64,000 nucleotides of DNA from Pogona vitticeps (GCF_051106095.1 NC_135787.1:177892501-177956500), one strand, 5' to 3'. Counted from the stretch's first letter, positions 45,122 through 58,344 are shown. Translations and numbers: made by a program. The notes: generated from the letters alone by a model not told the origin.

Positions 45122-46120
45122 ATGGCTGCAAAGAGACCGAACCCCAACCCTAAATCCCAAACACCAGGAACCTCTCCAGCCCAAACATCAGCACTAGGGA
45201 AATTAACCTCTCAGGAATCAGAAAAATCTGATAAAGAATGGCAGACCACTATGCAGAACCTGCTGTCCACAGGATTTGATCAAATTAATCGACGATTGAC
45301 CGAAATGACAAACCAAATGACGTATATACAGGCAGAATTGACTGAGACAAAGGAGCAGGTAACACAAATCAAAACTAAAACACAAGATATAGAAGGGAAA
45401 ATGAAAAATACAGACGCCAGACTAGATAAAGCTAAAGAAAGTGTACAGCAGATACAGAGAGACCAAAGGCAATGTCAGGACAGGCTAATAATGCTGGAAA
45501 TGGAACGTGCTCTTAAGATGCTAAGAATCCAAAATGTACCAGAAAAGGGATCTGAGGACTTGGAGACAGTAATGAGTGAAGCCCTCGCACCAGCAATAGA
45601 GATGGATGTAGCGGAATTCCGCCAAGGTCTGGAAGCAGCCTTCAGAGTGAGTACAGCATATGTTAGAAAAAATAATTTACCTAAAGAAGTACATTTGAGA
45701 TTCACGAAGAAGGCAGTTAGGGATAAGGTTTTAAGGGCTTCACAAGAAAAACAATTGATAATAGAAGACAAGAAAATTAATGTCTTAAAACAAATCCCAT
45801 GGCAAGTGAGACAGAGAAGAAAGGAATATGCATCTTTGGCACAGCTACTCCAACAAAATGGAATCTCATATAGATGGCTAACACCAGAAGGGCTATTTTT
45901 TCGGATTGATACACAGAGATACAACATAACATCCCCGATGAAAGCACAAAACTTCATAGAAAAAAATGAGAAGAAGCTAAAAAAAACTGACAACAAGGAA
46001 TCAGAAGAAAGATCTCGAGAGGAACAAAGCCAATTATCACAAGCAGAATCAGAAACAGAGACAGGAGAACAAGAAGCAATAGAGCCAAGATGTACTAGAA
46101 GCATGATGAAGAAAAAATAA
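45122..46120 (+). CDS. L1 ORF1 protein
   Basis: A 332-codon open frame from the ATG that opens MAAKRPNPNPKSQTPG. A long coiled coil (about residues 45-140, for example ELTETKEQVTQIKTKTQDIE) is followed by an RRM-like part (ERALKMLRIQNVPEKGSEDL) and a C-terminal domain (PKEVHLRFTKKAVRDKVLRA). This is the L1 ORF1 layout of an RNA-binding trimer. The tail is lysine- and glutamate-rich. It is uninterrupted. An earlier in-frame GTG at 45083 is unlikely to be used. Confidence 0.9.
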   Translation: MAAKRPNPNPKSQTPGTSPAQTSALGKLTSQESEKSDKEWQTTMQNLLSTGFDQINRRLTEMTNQMTYIQAELTETKEQVTQIKTKTQDIEGKMKNTDARLDKAKESVQQIQRDQRQCQDRLIMLEMERALKMLRIQNVPEKGSEDLETVMSEALAPAIEMDVAEFRQGLEAAFRVSTAYVRKNNLPKEVHLRFTKKAVRDKVLRASQEKQLIIEDKKINVLKQIPWQVRQRRKEYASLAQLLQQNGISYRWLTPEGLFFRIDTQRYNITSPMKAQNFIEKNEKKLKKTDNKESEERSREEQSQLSQAESETETGEQEAIEPRCTRSMMKKK

Positions 46121-46136
46121 AAGGATAGTAATTTAA

Positions 46137-49100
46137 ATCAAGATTACTAGAAAACAACTGAAGATTTTATCAGTAAACGTAAACGGCCTAAACTCACCCC
46201 AAAAGCGAAAAAAGATCTTTCTACAACTGCAGAAACAGAAATCTGATGTTATATGCATCCAAGAAACGCATGTGAAAAGAAAGGATTTGAAATTATTAGA
46301 ATGGCCAAGATTAGGAAAACTATTTGTGGCTTCAGACGTGAGCAAAAAGAAGAAAGGAGTAGCTATTTTTATTAAGAAGGAATGGGAGCCCTCCCTGATT
46401 TTTGCCTCAGAGGATGGAAGGATAGTAATGGTGGAAATCCAAAGAGAATCTAAGAAATTCCTAATAGTCAATATTTATGCACCAAATGGAAATCAAGAAA
46501 ACTTTTATAAACAATTGCAGTGAGAATTGGCAAATAAAGAGTATGATCATTACTGCATAATTGGAGATTATAATGCTGTTTTCGACAGAGAACTAGACAC
46601 AAAAACAGAAAAATCTAGTAGAAAGAAGAGAAGCACAATTCCAAGAAATTTCCTACAATTAGCAGAAGAATTAAATATTGTGGATGCATGGAGAACATGT
46701 AATCCAAAGACAAGGGATTACACTTTCTACTCTAACAGGCATAAATCGTGGTCAAGGATTGATACATGTTGGATATCAACAAACCTAATGAAAGAGTTGG
46801 AACAAATACATATCTTACCCAATACATTTGCAGACCATAACCCAATTTTGTTACAAATAGGAAGTAGAACAAGAGAATTCACTTGGAAGCTGAATATATT
46901 ACATCTAAAAAATGAAAAATTTAAGAAACAAGTAAAAGAAGAAATGGACTTTTTCTTTAAACAGAATATGAGACCAGATATCTCAATGTTTATGATATGG
47001 GAGGCAAGTAAGGCTTTTTTAGAGGAATAGCCATAAGATTTGCAGCTAAACAAAAAAGAGAAAGACAGAAAAAATATGAGACTCTGGAAAGTAGATTAGC
47101 CATAGAGGAGTGGCAGTTGAAACAAAACCCAACAAAGAACTTATAGAGAAGATAAAACTTACACAACATCAGATAAATATATTGCTCACTGAAGAAACCG
47201 CAAAGAAGTTCAAATTTGCAAAGCAAAATTTTTTTGAGAATGCAAATAAACCGGGAAGATGGTTAGCATACAAATTAAGGAAAGAGAAGGAGAAGACAAT
47301 AATTCGAACTTTGAAAGACGAAAAGGGAACAGAAAAATTCAAACAGGAAGAAATAAAGAAAATCGCTGAAGATTTTTATAGGAAGTTATATGAGAAAAAA
47401 GAAGTGGATGGAGAAGCCCAGGAAGAATATCTGTTGAAGCACAATAAAATGAAATTGACTAAAGAACAAATTCAGTCCTTAAATGAGCCTATAACGTATG
47501 CAGAAATTACAGAAGCCCTTAAAAAACAAAAAAATGGGAAAGCACCAGGCCCAGATGGATTACCAGCAGAATACTACAAAGAACTGGAAGAGGTGCTTCT
47601 CCAGCCATTTAAAAAGCTTCTAGAATGCATTGAAGAAGAAGGGAAAATACCAGCAACATGGACTGAAGCGACAATTTCTCTTATACATAAGGAAAACACG
47701 GAAGGTAAAGAAATACAAAATTATAGGCCGATTTCATTGTTGAATGTGGACTACAAAATATATGCGACTATCCTGGCAACTAGATTGAAAAGAATTTTAA
47801 CCCACTTGATACATCAAGATCAGTCTGGGTTTCTCCCTAAAAGACAGATGAAGAATAATATAAGGATAGTTTTAAATGCCCTGGAATACTATGAAGCACA
47901 CCCGGAGAAACAGATGGCTATGATATTCTTGGATGCGGAAAAAGCATTTGATAATCTTGACTGGAATTTTATGATGCACACATTGAAAACACTGCAGGTT
48001 GGAGAAAGATTTATGAAACTAATTAAAGCAATATATACGGAGCAAAAGGCAAAAGTAAAAAATTAATGGCGAACTATCAAAAGAAATCCAAATACAGAAA
48101 GGTACTAGACAGGGGTGCCCACTCTCCCCACTCCTGTTTATTTTGACTCTGGAAATACTAAACGAACAAATTAGAAACAAAAAAGAATTGAAAGGATTAA
48201 AAGTGAAAGGTCAAGTCTACAAACTCCAGGCCTTTGCGGATGATTTAGTTATCATATTGGAAGAACCATTGGATTCAATAGAGGACCTGATGACAACGTT
48301 AAGAATTTTTGGTGACATGGCAGGAATGAGAATAAACCAAAAGAAGACTAAATTACTTACCAAAAACATGAGAGAACATGAAAGACAAGAACTAATAGAG
48401 AAGACGAACTTTCATGAGGAGAAGAAAATTCGATATTTAGGAATACAAATTACAAAGAAGACAAGTACATTATTCAAAGATAACTACATGAAACTAATGA
48501 AGGAGATACAGAACAATTTGGAGAAATGGGACAAATTACAACTATCGTTGTTGGGAAGAATTGCAGCAATTAAAATGACTATTTTACCAAAAATCCTATT
48601 CTTATTTCAGTCAATCCCTATAATATTAAAACAGTCATTTTTCAAAGAATTTAATAAGATAATCATGAGATTTATATGGCAAGGTAAAAAACCAAGAATT
48701 AAAATTAAGGCAATGCAAGATGCTAAGCAGAGGGGTGGCTTTGGTCTTCCTGACTGGGTTCTGTATTATAGAGCTTGTATTCTAGATTGGATAAAAGAAT
48801 GGATAACTCTAGAAAACGATAGATTACTTAGCTTGGAGGGGCATGATTTGCAATTAGGCTGGCATGCCTATTTATCGTATAAAAAGGACAAAGAACAAAA
48901 AAATTTTAATTCACATATGATAAGAAGAGCTTTACTGGGAATGTGGAGAAAAATTGTACAACAAATTTATTATAAAATACCTGTATGGGTGTCACCGTTA
49001 GAGGCCTTTATCCAACCCAATCTTATGACAAAAACAAACTTTTTAAAATATCAAGATCTATTAAAAAAGGATGGTGAACTAAAGTCTAAAGAAGAGCTAG

Positions 49101-49879
49101 AGTCACAGAATATATATATAGAGTGGTGGCCTAGAGCACAGCTAGAATCTAGATATACAAAAGATAAAATAGAAGGCTTCTACTTAGAGCAAACGATTTT
49201 TGACAAACTTTTATTAGGTTCAAAAGAACAAACTGTTAAGAAAATGTATAATTATATGTTGGAAATTAAGATGCAAGATGAAATGGTTAAGGAATGTATG
49301 ATCAAGTGGGCACAAAATATAGGGCATAACATTGATACTGATCAATGGCTGAAAATATGGCAAAATAATATAAAGCTTACAAGATCGGTGAACTTTAAAG
49401 AGAATATATATAAGATGTTTTATAGATGGCACATGACCCCAGAAAAATTGTCAAAGATGTATACAGATGTATCAAATAAGGGTTGGAAATGTGAATCACA
49501 AGTGGGAAGCTATTATCATATGTGGTGGTCATGTGGAGTAGCGAAACAATATTGGAAAAGAGTGCATGTAATGTTGGAACAAATATTGCTCTGTAAAGTG
49601 CCATTAACCCCAGAACTGTTTTTATTGAGTATGATACCTGAAAATATAGATAAGTCAAAGAATTATATAGTTATATACATAGTTACGGCAGCTAGAATTT
49701 TATATGCTAAAAATTGGAAAAGATCAACGGTACGGAAACAAGAAGATCTTATTGAAAAGATATGGGAAATAGCCGAAATGGACATTTTATCAGAAGTCAT
49801 GAAGGACTATCCCTTGCAAAAGGCAACAGAAAGATGGGATCTATTTAACAAGTGGACAGAATCAACAGGCAGCTTGTGA
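46137..49879 (+). CDS. L1 ORF2 (endonuclease and reverse transcriptase), interrupted
   Basis: The endonuclease starts ILSVNVNGLNSPQKR and holds CIQETHVK, VNIYAPN, IIGDYNAVFDRELD and a DHNPILL end. The reverse transcriptase shows GKAPGPDGLPAEYYK, NYRPISLLNVDYKIYATILA, SGFLPKRQ, FLDAEKAFDNLDW, GCPLSPLLFIL and FADDLVII (the FADD box). A C-terminal part with GSYYHMWWSC follows. A TGA at 46521, a frame change near 47020 and another in the A-run near 48060 break it. No ATG is present at the expected start. Confidence 0.88.
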
Positions 49880-50131
49880 ACAGTACATATTGAAAGGAGA
49901 ACTGAATCTAGAAGGCAGAAAAGAGTAAATAGAATAATTTAAAATCTTGATATGGCAATAGGTACAGAATGGATGAAAGTATGTTATTGTCTCCCCTCTT
50001 CCTCATCAATCCCAATTCCCTTTTCCTTTCTGTTATCCCTTATAAAAATTAAAAAGTACAAAAAAAAAAGAATGCCCTTGGCTAAAACAGTGTCATCATA
50101 ACAATGTCTCCTTTCTTCCTTCCCATTAGAG

Positions 50132-50250
50132 CAGTGGCCCCCAACCTTGGGCCTCCAGATGTTCGTGGACTACAACTCCCAGAAGCCTTCACCACCATCT
50201 CTGCTGGCCTGGACTTCTGGGAGCTGATGTCCAAGAACATCTGGAGTTTG
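50132..50250. mobile_element. hAT-type MITE fragment (copy 4)
   Basis: CAGTGGCCCCCAACCTTGGG, 'gactacaactcccagaagcc' and the inverted 'cttctgggagctgatgtcca' are present. The right end is lost near 50250. It lies directly after the L1. Confidence 0.7.
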
Positions 50251-53200
50251 CAGCAGGTGCTAATGCTGATCCTCACCCATAAAGTTTGTGCCAGATACTG
50301 GGGTGGTGGGATTATAAATAGCAATATATGTCCACCTGCTGTGGTGGTCAGCATCTCATGCTGTATGTAACTGATGGTGGGTGTTCATATTCAACATTAG
50401 CAATGCAATCTTATGGTTGATGACCACAGATGCAGACTTCCGGAGCTGTCAGTAGCACTGAAATGCTTTTTGAATTGTATACATTGGAGATATCAAAGGT
50501 AGAGAAGCTACCTATCTTGAGCAATTTATTTCCATATTATCTACACAGCCATTCTCAATGGATCTTTCCAGCCTTACCTGGAGATACCGTAGATTTAAAT
50601 GGGGATACATAAACTAGGGGTGAGGAATGCATGGCCTTCCACATGTTGTTAGACTGCAAATTCCATTTAGCTTAGCTAAGCTAAGATGGCTAAGCTCATG
50701 TTTTCCATCCATAAGATTATAGGGAAATGGTGTATCAATATCTGACATCTGAATTAACTAAGAAGAGCAAAATAGAATTCTTTTATAGAAGAAACTGAAA
50801 AATAAAAATAAAAGAATAAAATGTTCTGCCGATTCAAGGAACCTGGGGTATCAAAGTACATTTGAAATCAGCAGGGTCTTTGTGAATATTTTAAGTACTT
50901 AGTTCCAGTTTCAAGTACAGATACTTTAGCAGTCACACTGAAATTAATAGGATTTATTTCTAGGCTAACATGATTAGGATCAGGCTATTAGTCTTGCAGC
51001 TAGTGTGCCTAATTGTCTTTGCAGGGCTTCACAAGACGAGATACCGGTCCCATTGTTCCTGCTTGTACAATGGTTTCCCCCTCCAGTAGCACAATCTCCT
51101 TTATGTCTCTCTCTGCAATCAGACATGCAAAGGAAGCTGGTATTTACATCCCAATGATCATTCCAATGGCACTTCTACTTTTAACATGTTTTCACAGTTC
51201 TACCTTGTTTGCAACTTGAGGATGCTCTGCTTCTAGATGTGGGATCAGTATCTTGTCTGATCAGTCCCTTACGCTTTTCCTGCTCTGAGTTGTGCACTAG
51301 GACTCTAAATACACCAGGTAATATAAGTGCTGTAAACATGAAACCATAGATTTTATCACTGCTCACTGACTCATTGAAGTTGGGATTTCAGTCTGTTGTG
51401 TTTCTGTTGTTGGGTCATGCCAAAGCCCAATTTGAAGAAATCCAAATTTAAGTCTTCTTTTCTCTACCCTAATGACAATCACATACAGGTAGATGGTCCT
51501 TATAAGCTGGTTGGTGTTTATAGCTGAGTTAAGAACAACTGTGATCCGGAGTTACCAACAGTCTACACATGTATTTCTGCTTACAAGAGATGGATCGCAA
51601 CCGTCATAAGGGGCAAACTGTGAAGACAGATTCCTTGCTTCCTCATTTTGTTTGATTGCAATATTGAAAATGCCAGGATAAGATTTTGAGGTATTTTTAT
51701 GATTCTAAAACATTATGCACTCTGTCTTTCCAAAAATTTATGAAAATGACTGGGGAAATTATTTAATTCTGTCCGAAAAATAAAGGACCACATATTGAAA
51801 TGCTCAAGAGGGGTGGAGGGAAATCCTCATTTTTGCAAACAAATACGTATCTGCTTCTGGGAAGCTATTGGATGACTAGGGGCAGAAAATGCATCAAATT
51901 ATGGGAGTGACTTGAATCCAAAGCTCAGGGTAGGAGGCATTTCTGCCGTCCCATATTGAACCATCTTTATTTGTTAGTTAACAGGTATTTTTCTGGCAAG
52001 CCAATATAATGTTGCTGCTTGATATACTATGGATAGTTTCTTATCTTGGTGCTTGTAGGATGGACTTAGATAATTACAATGCACAATGAAATTAGATGAA
52101 AGTCAATTCATATTACTGTACTGCTGGAAGAAAGAAACACGGCTGGTAAACTCCCATCTGTCCAGATATATTTCCTACCAGCATCTCCTGTAGGGATTTG
52201 TTTTGCAGTAACAGAAAATTAAAAATCATTTCATGAATGCTGCTGTGTTCTATTCTTGTCTCTGACTTATTCAATGGTAGATTCCGAAAACACATTTGAT
52301 AGCAGCACTTAAAGACAGATGGAGTGGCATATTCCTCTGGTCCAGCCATTCTTGGCCTCAGTGGTCTCTGTTGAGATTGACTGTGGTTCATGAAGGAGTG
52401 GTTGAACAGGGATGTGCGCAGAGAAGACTGTTTTGTGAGGGGAACACTATAGGAAATCAGTGAGAAATGAAAAGGAACATTTCCCCTTCCTTCCCTTTCT
52501 TTCCTTGTACTTAATATGTGTTCAGAAGAGCTGCGCTCTCTGTTGGAGAATGTCTGTCACAACAAATAATTGTGCTTACCTGTTTATCTTACATTAGGCA
52601 TTCTTTGTTTTGTAATTGGTCACTAGAAGGTAAACATGGGCTTAATTTGCAAGCCTAGCTGTGGAATATGTCTCTTATCTTACAGATGGTGCCATTGTGA
52701 GTGGGAAAATATTTTAACTGCTAGAAATACACATTCACCTTAGCATCTAGGCTGCCTCTGCTGGCTTCCGGCATGCTCAGTTGTGGAGAATTAAGTGAGA
52801 TACTGCTCTCCCCAGCATCCCCATTGTTTTCTGCAAGGAGGAAAAATTATACAACAAGCAGAATGCCAGTTTAGCTTCCTTGCACTTTTATTTGATTGAG
52901 TTCCAACTATTTCTGCAACACACCTTATTTATTTATTGTCCTCTTAGAAAACCCCAATGAGGAGAAAGAATGTTCTTTCTGTCTTCTCCTTTGCGTAGCA
53001 GCCAGAGCCCTTCCAATTACATCTTCATTTCCTGCAGATTTATAACAGAACTGGAGCAGCCTCTCCAGGCCCAGTCCGTCGATCCTCTTTCAAGCCCTTG
53101 AAAATAAGCTTTTCTTAGTGTGGGTCGTCCGGCACCAAGATGTCGGAAGGAACAGGTCAGAAAGACACCTGAGCTTTGCCAGGAAAGCTGAGATAACCTC

Positions 53201-53310
53201 TTACCCAGACAGCTTTAGAGTTGTTCTGCCTGCAGGACGCCAGGCCCAGAACCTGCCCTTTGGGGTTTTCTCTTCTGTCCAAAAGACACCACCTGCCCTT
53301 TGTAGTTGGG
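50251..53310. other. No gene seen
   Basis: About 3 kb of AT-rich sequence without an exon, RNA gene or transposon end that I can support. It includes whatever 3' untranslated part the minus-strand gene has. Confidence 0.4.
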
Positions 53311-54887
53311 TCATCTCTTGAGCCTCATGGAGCGCTTAAGCCTCCTCTGTTGGTTTGGAAGGTTGAGCGCCCTCAGCAATTGTAGAGATGTGGCCTGCAA
53401 CTTTTGTTTCTGTACGATTTCCCCCTTGGTCATCAGGTCCCGCATTTCATGCATTAAGTGTTGCACTCTGTGGTCCTGCATTCGGAGGAAGAGCCTCTTC
53501 AAGTCATGAGGCGGGAGCTGCTGGAGTCCGGGACTTTCTTGCTCATGCTGCGGGTTGGGAGACCTCATGCCAATTCGGAGCAAAGGAATGAGCCCTAAGG
53601 TGCCTTCAGGTTTATGGTGGATGAAAGTAGAGACGACGACAATGCCCATGCTAGAGTTGGACTGGGGAGGATGTTTTGCAAGATCCAAAGAGGCTGTGGC
53701 TGAAGGAGCAGAAGTATGGGGGTGACAGATAGCAGTTGGACTCTGTTGGAGATGGTTCATACAGGTTGTGCTGTCGTATTCGTGTCTAACAGGTGCCGCA
53801 GAAATAGTGTTGTGAGTAGGAAGCTCAGAAGGTGACTCAGTGGTTGTGGCAGAACTAGTGGCGGGATAAGGCTCTTCGGAGTTTTTTTTTTTACCGGCTA
53901 CCCTCGCGGGGTGTGTGGAAATGGAACCACTGGTGGCAGCAGCTCCTGTGGCGGCGTCTGGGTTTGTGGTGGTTGAGTCATCAAGGATAATGCTCACCTC
54001 AGACATAGTTTCAGCATTGGAGATGGAGGTGGAAAACTCAGCGACTGACTCTGGAGATGTTGTGAGTTGCAGAAAGGAACCAGTGGTCGTCTCAGTAGCG
54101 ACTGTCGCCGCCTCAGTGGCCGTGAGATTTTCCAGCAAAGTTTCTATGTCCGTTTTGGCAGCAGTGGGAGAAAGAAGCTCCAGAGAAGACTCTAGGAGAA
54201 GGTCAAGGACTGGCTCTGTAGTGGTTGTGGCGGGGGAAGTAGCAACAAGCAGCTCAGGAGCAGACGGCGTGGTGTGTTGTTCAGGATGAATCTCCGGATG
54301 AGGCTCGGGATGAGTCTCAGGAGTAGGCTCGGGATGAGTCTCAGGATGAATCTCCGGATGAGGCTCAGGAGTAGGCTCGGGATGAGTCTCTGGATGAGGC
54401 TCAGGAGTAGCCTCGGGATGAGTCTCAGGATGACTCTCCGGATGAGGCTCGGGAGTAGGCTCAGGATGAAGCTCAGGATGAGGCTCAGGAGTAGGCTCGG
54501 GATGAGTCTCAGGATGAATCTCTGGATGAGTCTCGGGAGGAGTCTCGGGATGAAGCTCAGGGATGCTAGTGGTTGTGTGAAAAAGAAGATCTAGGACTGA
54601 TTCTGCAGAAGCAAGCAGAGCCGTAGAGGTAGGCTCAGGAGGAGGGCTGTTGGTCGTGAGGTCATGAGAAACCGCCCTGATAACCATTGCAGAGACAGAC
54701 ATAGCACCAACCACCTCTATAGGTGACTCACTTCTGGGGCTTTCGTCAGGAGGGGAAGGAGTTGTGGCGGTTGCTGAGCTGCTGTGAAGTAGCTTAGGCA
54801 AAGACTGTAGTATAAAGGATAGATTATGAAGAGGTTCCGCTTCCTGATTGATGGTGTGTGTATCAGTAGATGCTTCAATGGTCTCAC
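53311..54887 (-). CDS. Last exon of an unknown repeat-rich protein
   Basis: A 1.58 kb open frame on the minus strand ends with TGA at 53311. From the acceptor 'ttttgtgcccag' it starts [20 protein letters not shown], then [15 protein letters not shown] Ser/Thr/Ala/Pro-rich stretch follows, then about 25 four-residue repeats, then a second Thr-rich stretch. The C-terminal 120 residues are more ordinary, with [40 protein letters not shown] and a basic end, [11 protein letters not shown]. It has no cysteine-rich domain and no clear membrane segment. A second acceptor, 'tttctaatttag' at 54904, is also good and would extend the exon to 54903. I do not recognise the family. A low-complexity secreted or matrix protein is a guess. 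Confidence 0.65.
54270..54560 (-). repeat. 12-bp coding minisatellite (HPET/TPEP repeats)
   Basis: About 25 degenerate 12-base units encode four-residue repeats such as [12 protein letters not shown] and HPEI. Longer blocks of [16 protein letters not shown] recur, which shows that multi-unit segments were duplicated. The reading frame is kept throughout, so the array is under coding constraint or is young. Confidence 0.9.
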
Positions 54888-55090
54888 CTGGGCACAAAAT
54901 CCTCTAAATTAGAAATAAAATAAAATAAAAAGATGGAAAAATTGAAATAGAAATGTTTCACTAGACTGTAACAATGTGTCAAAGCTCTGATTGTTTAATG
55001 AATAAACCAGTGAACCACTCCTTATATCTCTCAGTTGGGCTCAAGATTTTGATAGACAAACAGAGCTAACCAGCAGAGCAAAATATAATA

Positions 55091-55513
55091 CAGTGGTGCC
55101 TCGCATAGCGACGTTAATCGGTGCAGCAAAAATCGCTGCAAAGCAATTTTGTCACTATGCGATTTTAAAAAGCCCATAGGAATGCATTGAAACCCCTTCA
55201 ATGCGTTCCTATGGGCTTAAAACTCACCTTAAAGTGAAAATCCTCCATACGGCGGCCATTTTCGCTGCCCGGTAAGCGAGGAATCCGCGTGAAAACACAG
55301 CGGGCAGCCATTTTTTTTACCCAGCAGCCATTTTGGAACTGCCAATCAGCTGTTAGAAAATCATTGCTTTGTGATAATCAGTAAGCAAAACAGGGTACCG
55401 ATCATCGCAAAGCAATTTTTCTCCATTTAAAACATCGCAATGCGATTGCAAAAAAGTTTGTCGGTATGCGATTTCGTCGTTAAATGGGGTGCCCGTTAAG
55501 CGAGGCACCACTG
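55091..55513. mobile_element. TA-flanked MITE, family A (copy 3)
   Basis: It runs from TA-CAGTGGTGCCTCGCATAGCG to TAAGCGAGGCACCACTG-TA, with about 16 bases of near-perfect terminal inversion and 423 bases in all. The best-preserved short copy of the family. It probably lies in an intron of the minus-strand gene. Confidence 0.9.
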
Positions 55514-55515
55514 TA

Positions 55516-57029
55516 CTTTCCTCTGTTTGGCAATTACTTCTTTTCTGTCGCATATTTCTACCCATCCATGATTTAGGCTGTATGCTGTGCAGCTGCTAAA
55601 AGCACAGGACTTTCACCAAGGAAATACGTCTCATTGTCTCCAGCCCAAAAGACAATGATATCTGAAGTACCATGCATTATCATCAGAATAATTAATTCTT
55701 TTCTGATTTTTAGAGCCAAGTTAGATGTAATGTTAATTACATCATTAACCATTGCAGATACTGTCAAATTGTATAAAGGTGATTGGTGGGAGAACTGGAC
55801 TACAGTGTAAAAGTCTTCAACTTAGGGAATGGGAACCTCTTGCTTGGTGGCCCAATCCAAACCACCAGTGGCCAAAGCTGGTCTACCCACTATGGACAGA
55901 CAAATCCATGACATCTCCAGTAGGAAGCCCCAGAGAGCCACTGCCAATCAGTATGATTCTGAGCTAGATGGACTAATGATCTGGCTCAGTATGAAGCTGT
56001 TTACTTTGTTCCTGTTCAAAAAGACCATCCTTTAGCAGAAGACGGTAGAGTAGGATTTTAGAACCCCTTACTGATCGGCTATATTTGAGCTGGTATAGCT
56101 CAGTGAGTTGGAGCACCTGGGGCCAGGATATCATATCTCCCGGGAGAAGACTAGCCAGACCACCTGTAGCACCCGTTGCTGATGAAGTCACATGCCCTGC
56201 ATCACCTCAGAGTGGCACCACAAGGGGGATTTGATACCTTGCTTCTGCGCACTGCATCCACAGAAAACTCTGTTGTTGTTGCTAGACATATAATGGAACT
56301 GTCTTAATTATGGAAGTGTAGTTATGTTTCCAGCTTCTTGTGTACAAAACTGTTTTGATTTGCAAAGACAAACTTACTTTACATGCATGTAAGGCTCAGT
56401 AAAATGAGTGGGACCTGCTTCCGACAGGACTGAGCAGTCTGTTAATGCTTCTCGGTGGGACAAGCTGAGCCAGCAATATTGAATTAAATCTTCCACCCAT
56501 AATGCTATAGTATCACATGGTCAAAAGCAATACAGTAATGCTTGACTTGGGAAAGTCTGGGGCCCTTTTAGCCCTTCTTCAGATCTTGGTAAGCCATACC
56601 TGCCTGTTCATCAAAAGCAAAAATGACCATAAGGTCATTGCCAGAATTTTTTTTTTTTAATTTTGAAGGCCATTTTGAGCTTTCCTTCTCTGAAATGTTT
56701 CTCTATTTCTTTTCTACCTCTTTTGTTATTTGCTTCCTTGGGTGACCTGTTCTGCCCATTGGAATGTCAGCGCTAGTCCTTTTAGCTCACCTTCACAAAA
56801 TACTTCCTCATGGCACAGCGATATAAAGTGAGAGTGCAAAAATCAGGAAATCTGGGCCTTTTCGCCGAGCTGGAACAGACTCGCCCTAGGAAAAGAGATG
56901 CTGGGAGTCAAAGGAGAGGCTTTGATACCTGCTGCTTATTCACATTTAAACTGACTGAGCCATAATCCACAGCATGCCACTGCTGTAGGCATCAACAGTG
57001 GGGCCGTGATGAGTTTTGCAGGGCAGATA
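55516..57029. other. No gene seen; weak SINE-like piece
   Basis: 'ctggtatagctcagtgagtt' followed by 'ggagcacctgg' at about 56090-56120 resembles a tRNA A-box region of a SINE, with a body to about 56235. Nothing else is recognised. Confidence 0.4.
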
Positions 57030-57267
57030 CAGTAGGACCCCTTTATCCATGGGATCAATATCTGCTGATTCACTTATCCATACTCTGAAAATATTAAAAA
57101 CATTAAAAGAAAAATACACACACAGACACAAAAGGATGGCCACTATCAAAACTGGACACTAGAGAGAGCCAGATACCATGCTACTGTTCACAATTAGTTC
57201 CCTCCCCCCCCGCATCATGGGGTGGGGGACTTGGAACTGATCCCCTATAGATATGAAGGTCCTATTG
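57030..57267. mobile_element. Tigger/pogo-like MITE, family B (copy 4)
   Basis: It starts CAGTAGGACCCCTTTATCCA and ends GAAGGTCCTATTG-TA, an inverted match with a few changes. The interior has 'gattcacttatccatactct'. Confidence 0.75.
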
Positions 57268-57839
57268 TATACCACAACAGATTCACACCAGCGTCTTAAG
57301 TACTCAAAGCTACACTGACCCATATCTATATATGTGCCATATATAATATGTATGTGCATGCATGTTGGCACACACTTAGCAGCACAATAGGGATAGCTGA
57401 CACCAATCTATTGCTGGCAGAAGACCAATCTTCTCTGACGTGTTAAAATTATTGGGGGCAAGAAGGATGTGTGTCCTAGCACAGGATATCTGTACCCCCT
57501 CAACAAGACTTACTCGATAAAGAATAATTTCTAAAGCACTTTTTAAGCAATATATATATATATATATATATATTAATGTGAGTTTTCATGGATAAATCCA
57601 CTCCATCAGACATAATAGAAGGAGATTTAACATGGCAAATATTTATACATGGCCTCAAGGTATAAGAGATTGTAGTTGGTTGGACAAGTCACTTCATACA
57701 TAAGAGTCTCTTATGCCTGATGAAGTGGACTTGTCCACGAAAGTTCACATTTAAAAAATATAAAAGTTAGTTTTTAAGGTGCCACCATGTTTTTGTCTTT
57801 TTTTTACTTTTTATTCCCCCCCATATATATTTCTAGGAT

Positions 57840-57841
57840 TT

Positions 57842-57919
<78 letters not shown>

Positions 57920-58344
57920 CCCGCCCCTCTAGACTATGTCTACTCGGGGCGGCTTACATCGATAAAAACACATCACTATAACATGCATTAAATCACAAAA
58001 AATACAATTATAACAATTAAATTCCAAACGAGATATTACCAGGATGGCATGACTTAAATATATATATATGGGAAGGCCTGGTTGAACAGCCCAGTTTTTA
58101 ACTGGCTTTTGAAAACACCCAGCGAGGGTGCCAGCTGAATTTTGGTAGGGAGAGTGTTCCACAGCCGAGGGGCCACCGCCGAGAAGGCCCAGTTTCTTGT
58201 TTTTTCCTTCTGGGCCTTCCTCAGCGTCAGGCCCCTCAGCCGTCCCTGCTGGCTGTGTCGGGTGATTCGGGTAGATCTAGGTGGAAGCAGACAATCTGCC
58301 AGATATTGAGGTCCCAAACCATTTAGGGCTTTATATGTAATCAT
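57840..58344 (-). mobile_element. L2/CR1-type LINE, 3' end with coding remnant
   Basis: The minus strand encodes MITYKALNGLGPQYLADCLL, then RNWAFSAVAPRLWNTLPTKI and SLGVFKSQLKTGLFNQAF. This is the conserved C-terminus of L2/CR1 ORF2 after the reverse transcriptase. The 3' end is 'accccgcccctctagactat' reversed, with a (TAAA)n tail at 57840-57915. About 95 residues remain open, so the copy is not very old. Confidence 0.88.

Larger units (their letters stand above)
42050..50070 (+). mobile_element. Long L1-type LINE, nearly full length
   Basis: A GC-rich 5' region, ORF1 at 45122, ORF2 from about 46137 to 49879, a short 3' region and an A-rich end at 50041-50069 give about 6.3 kb once the 1.67 kb nested transposon is set aside. 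Order and protein motifs are those of L1. The left limit is uncertain because no target duplication was found. ORF1 is open and ORF2 has about three interruptions, which suggests a fairly recent but now inactive copy. Confidence 0.85.

Noticed and set aside
51013-51219. Plus-strand frame after a 'ttgcag' acceptor-like site as a further ovochymase exon
   Set aside because: The peptide has no protease or CUB motif and no fitting donor.
54274-54594. Plus-strand frame rich in [10 protein letters not shown] repeats
   Set aside because: It is the antisense shadow of the HPET/TPEP repeat of the minus-strand gene.
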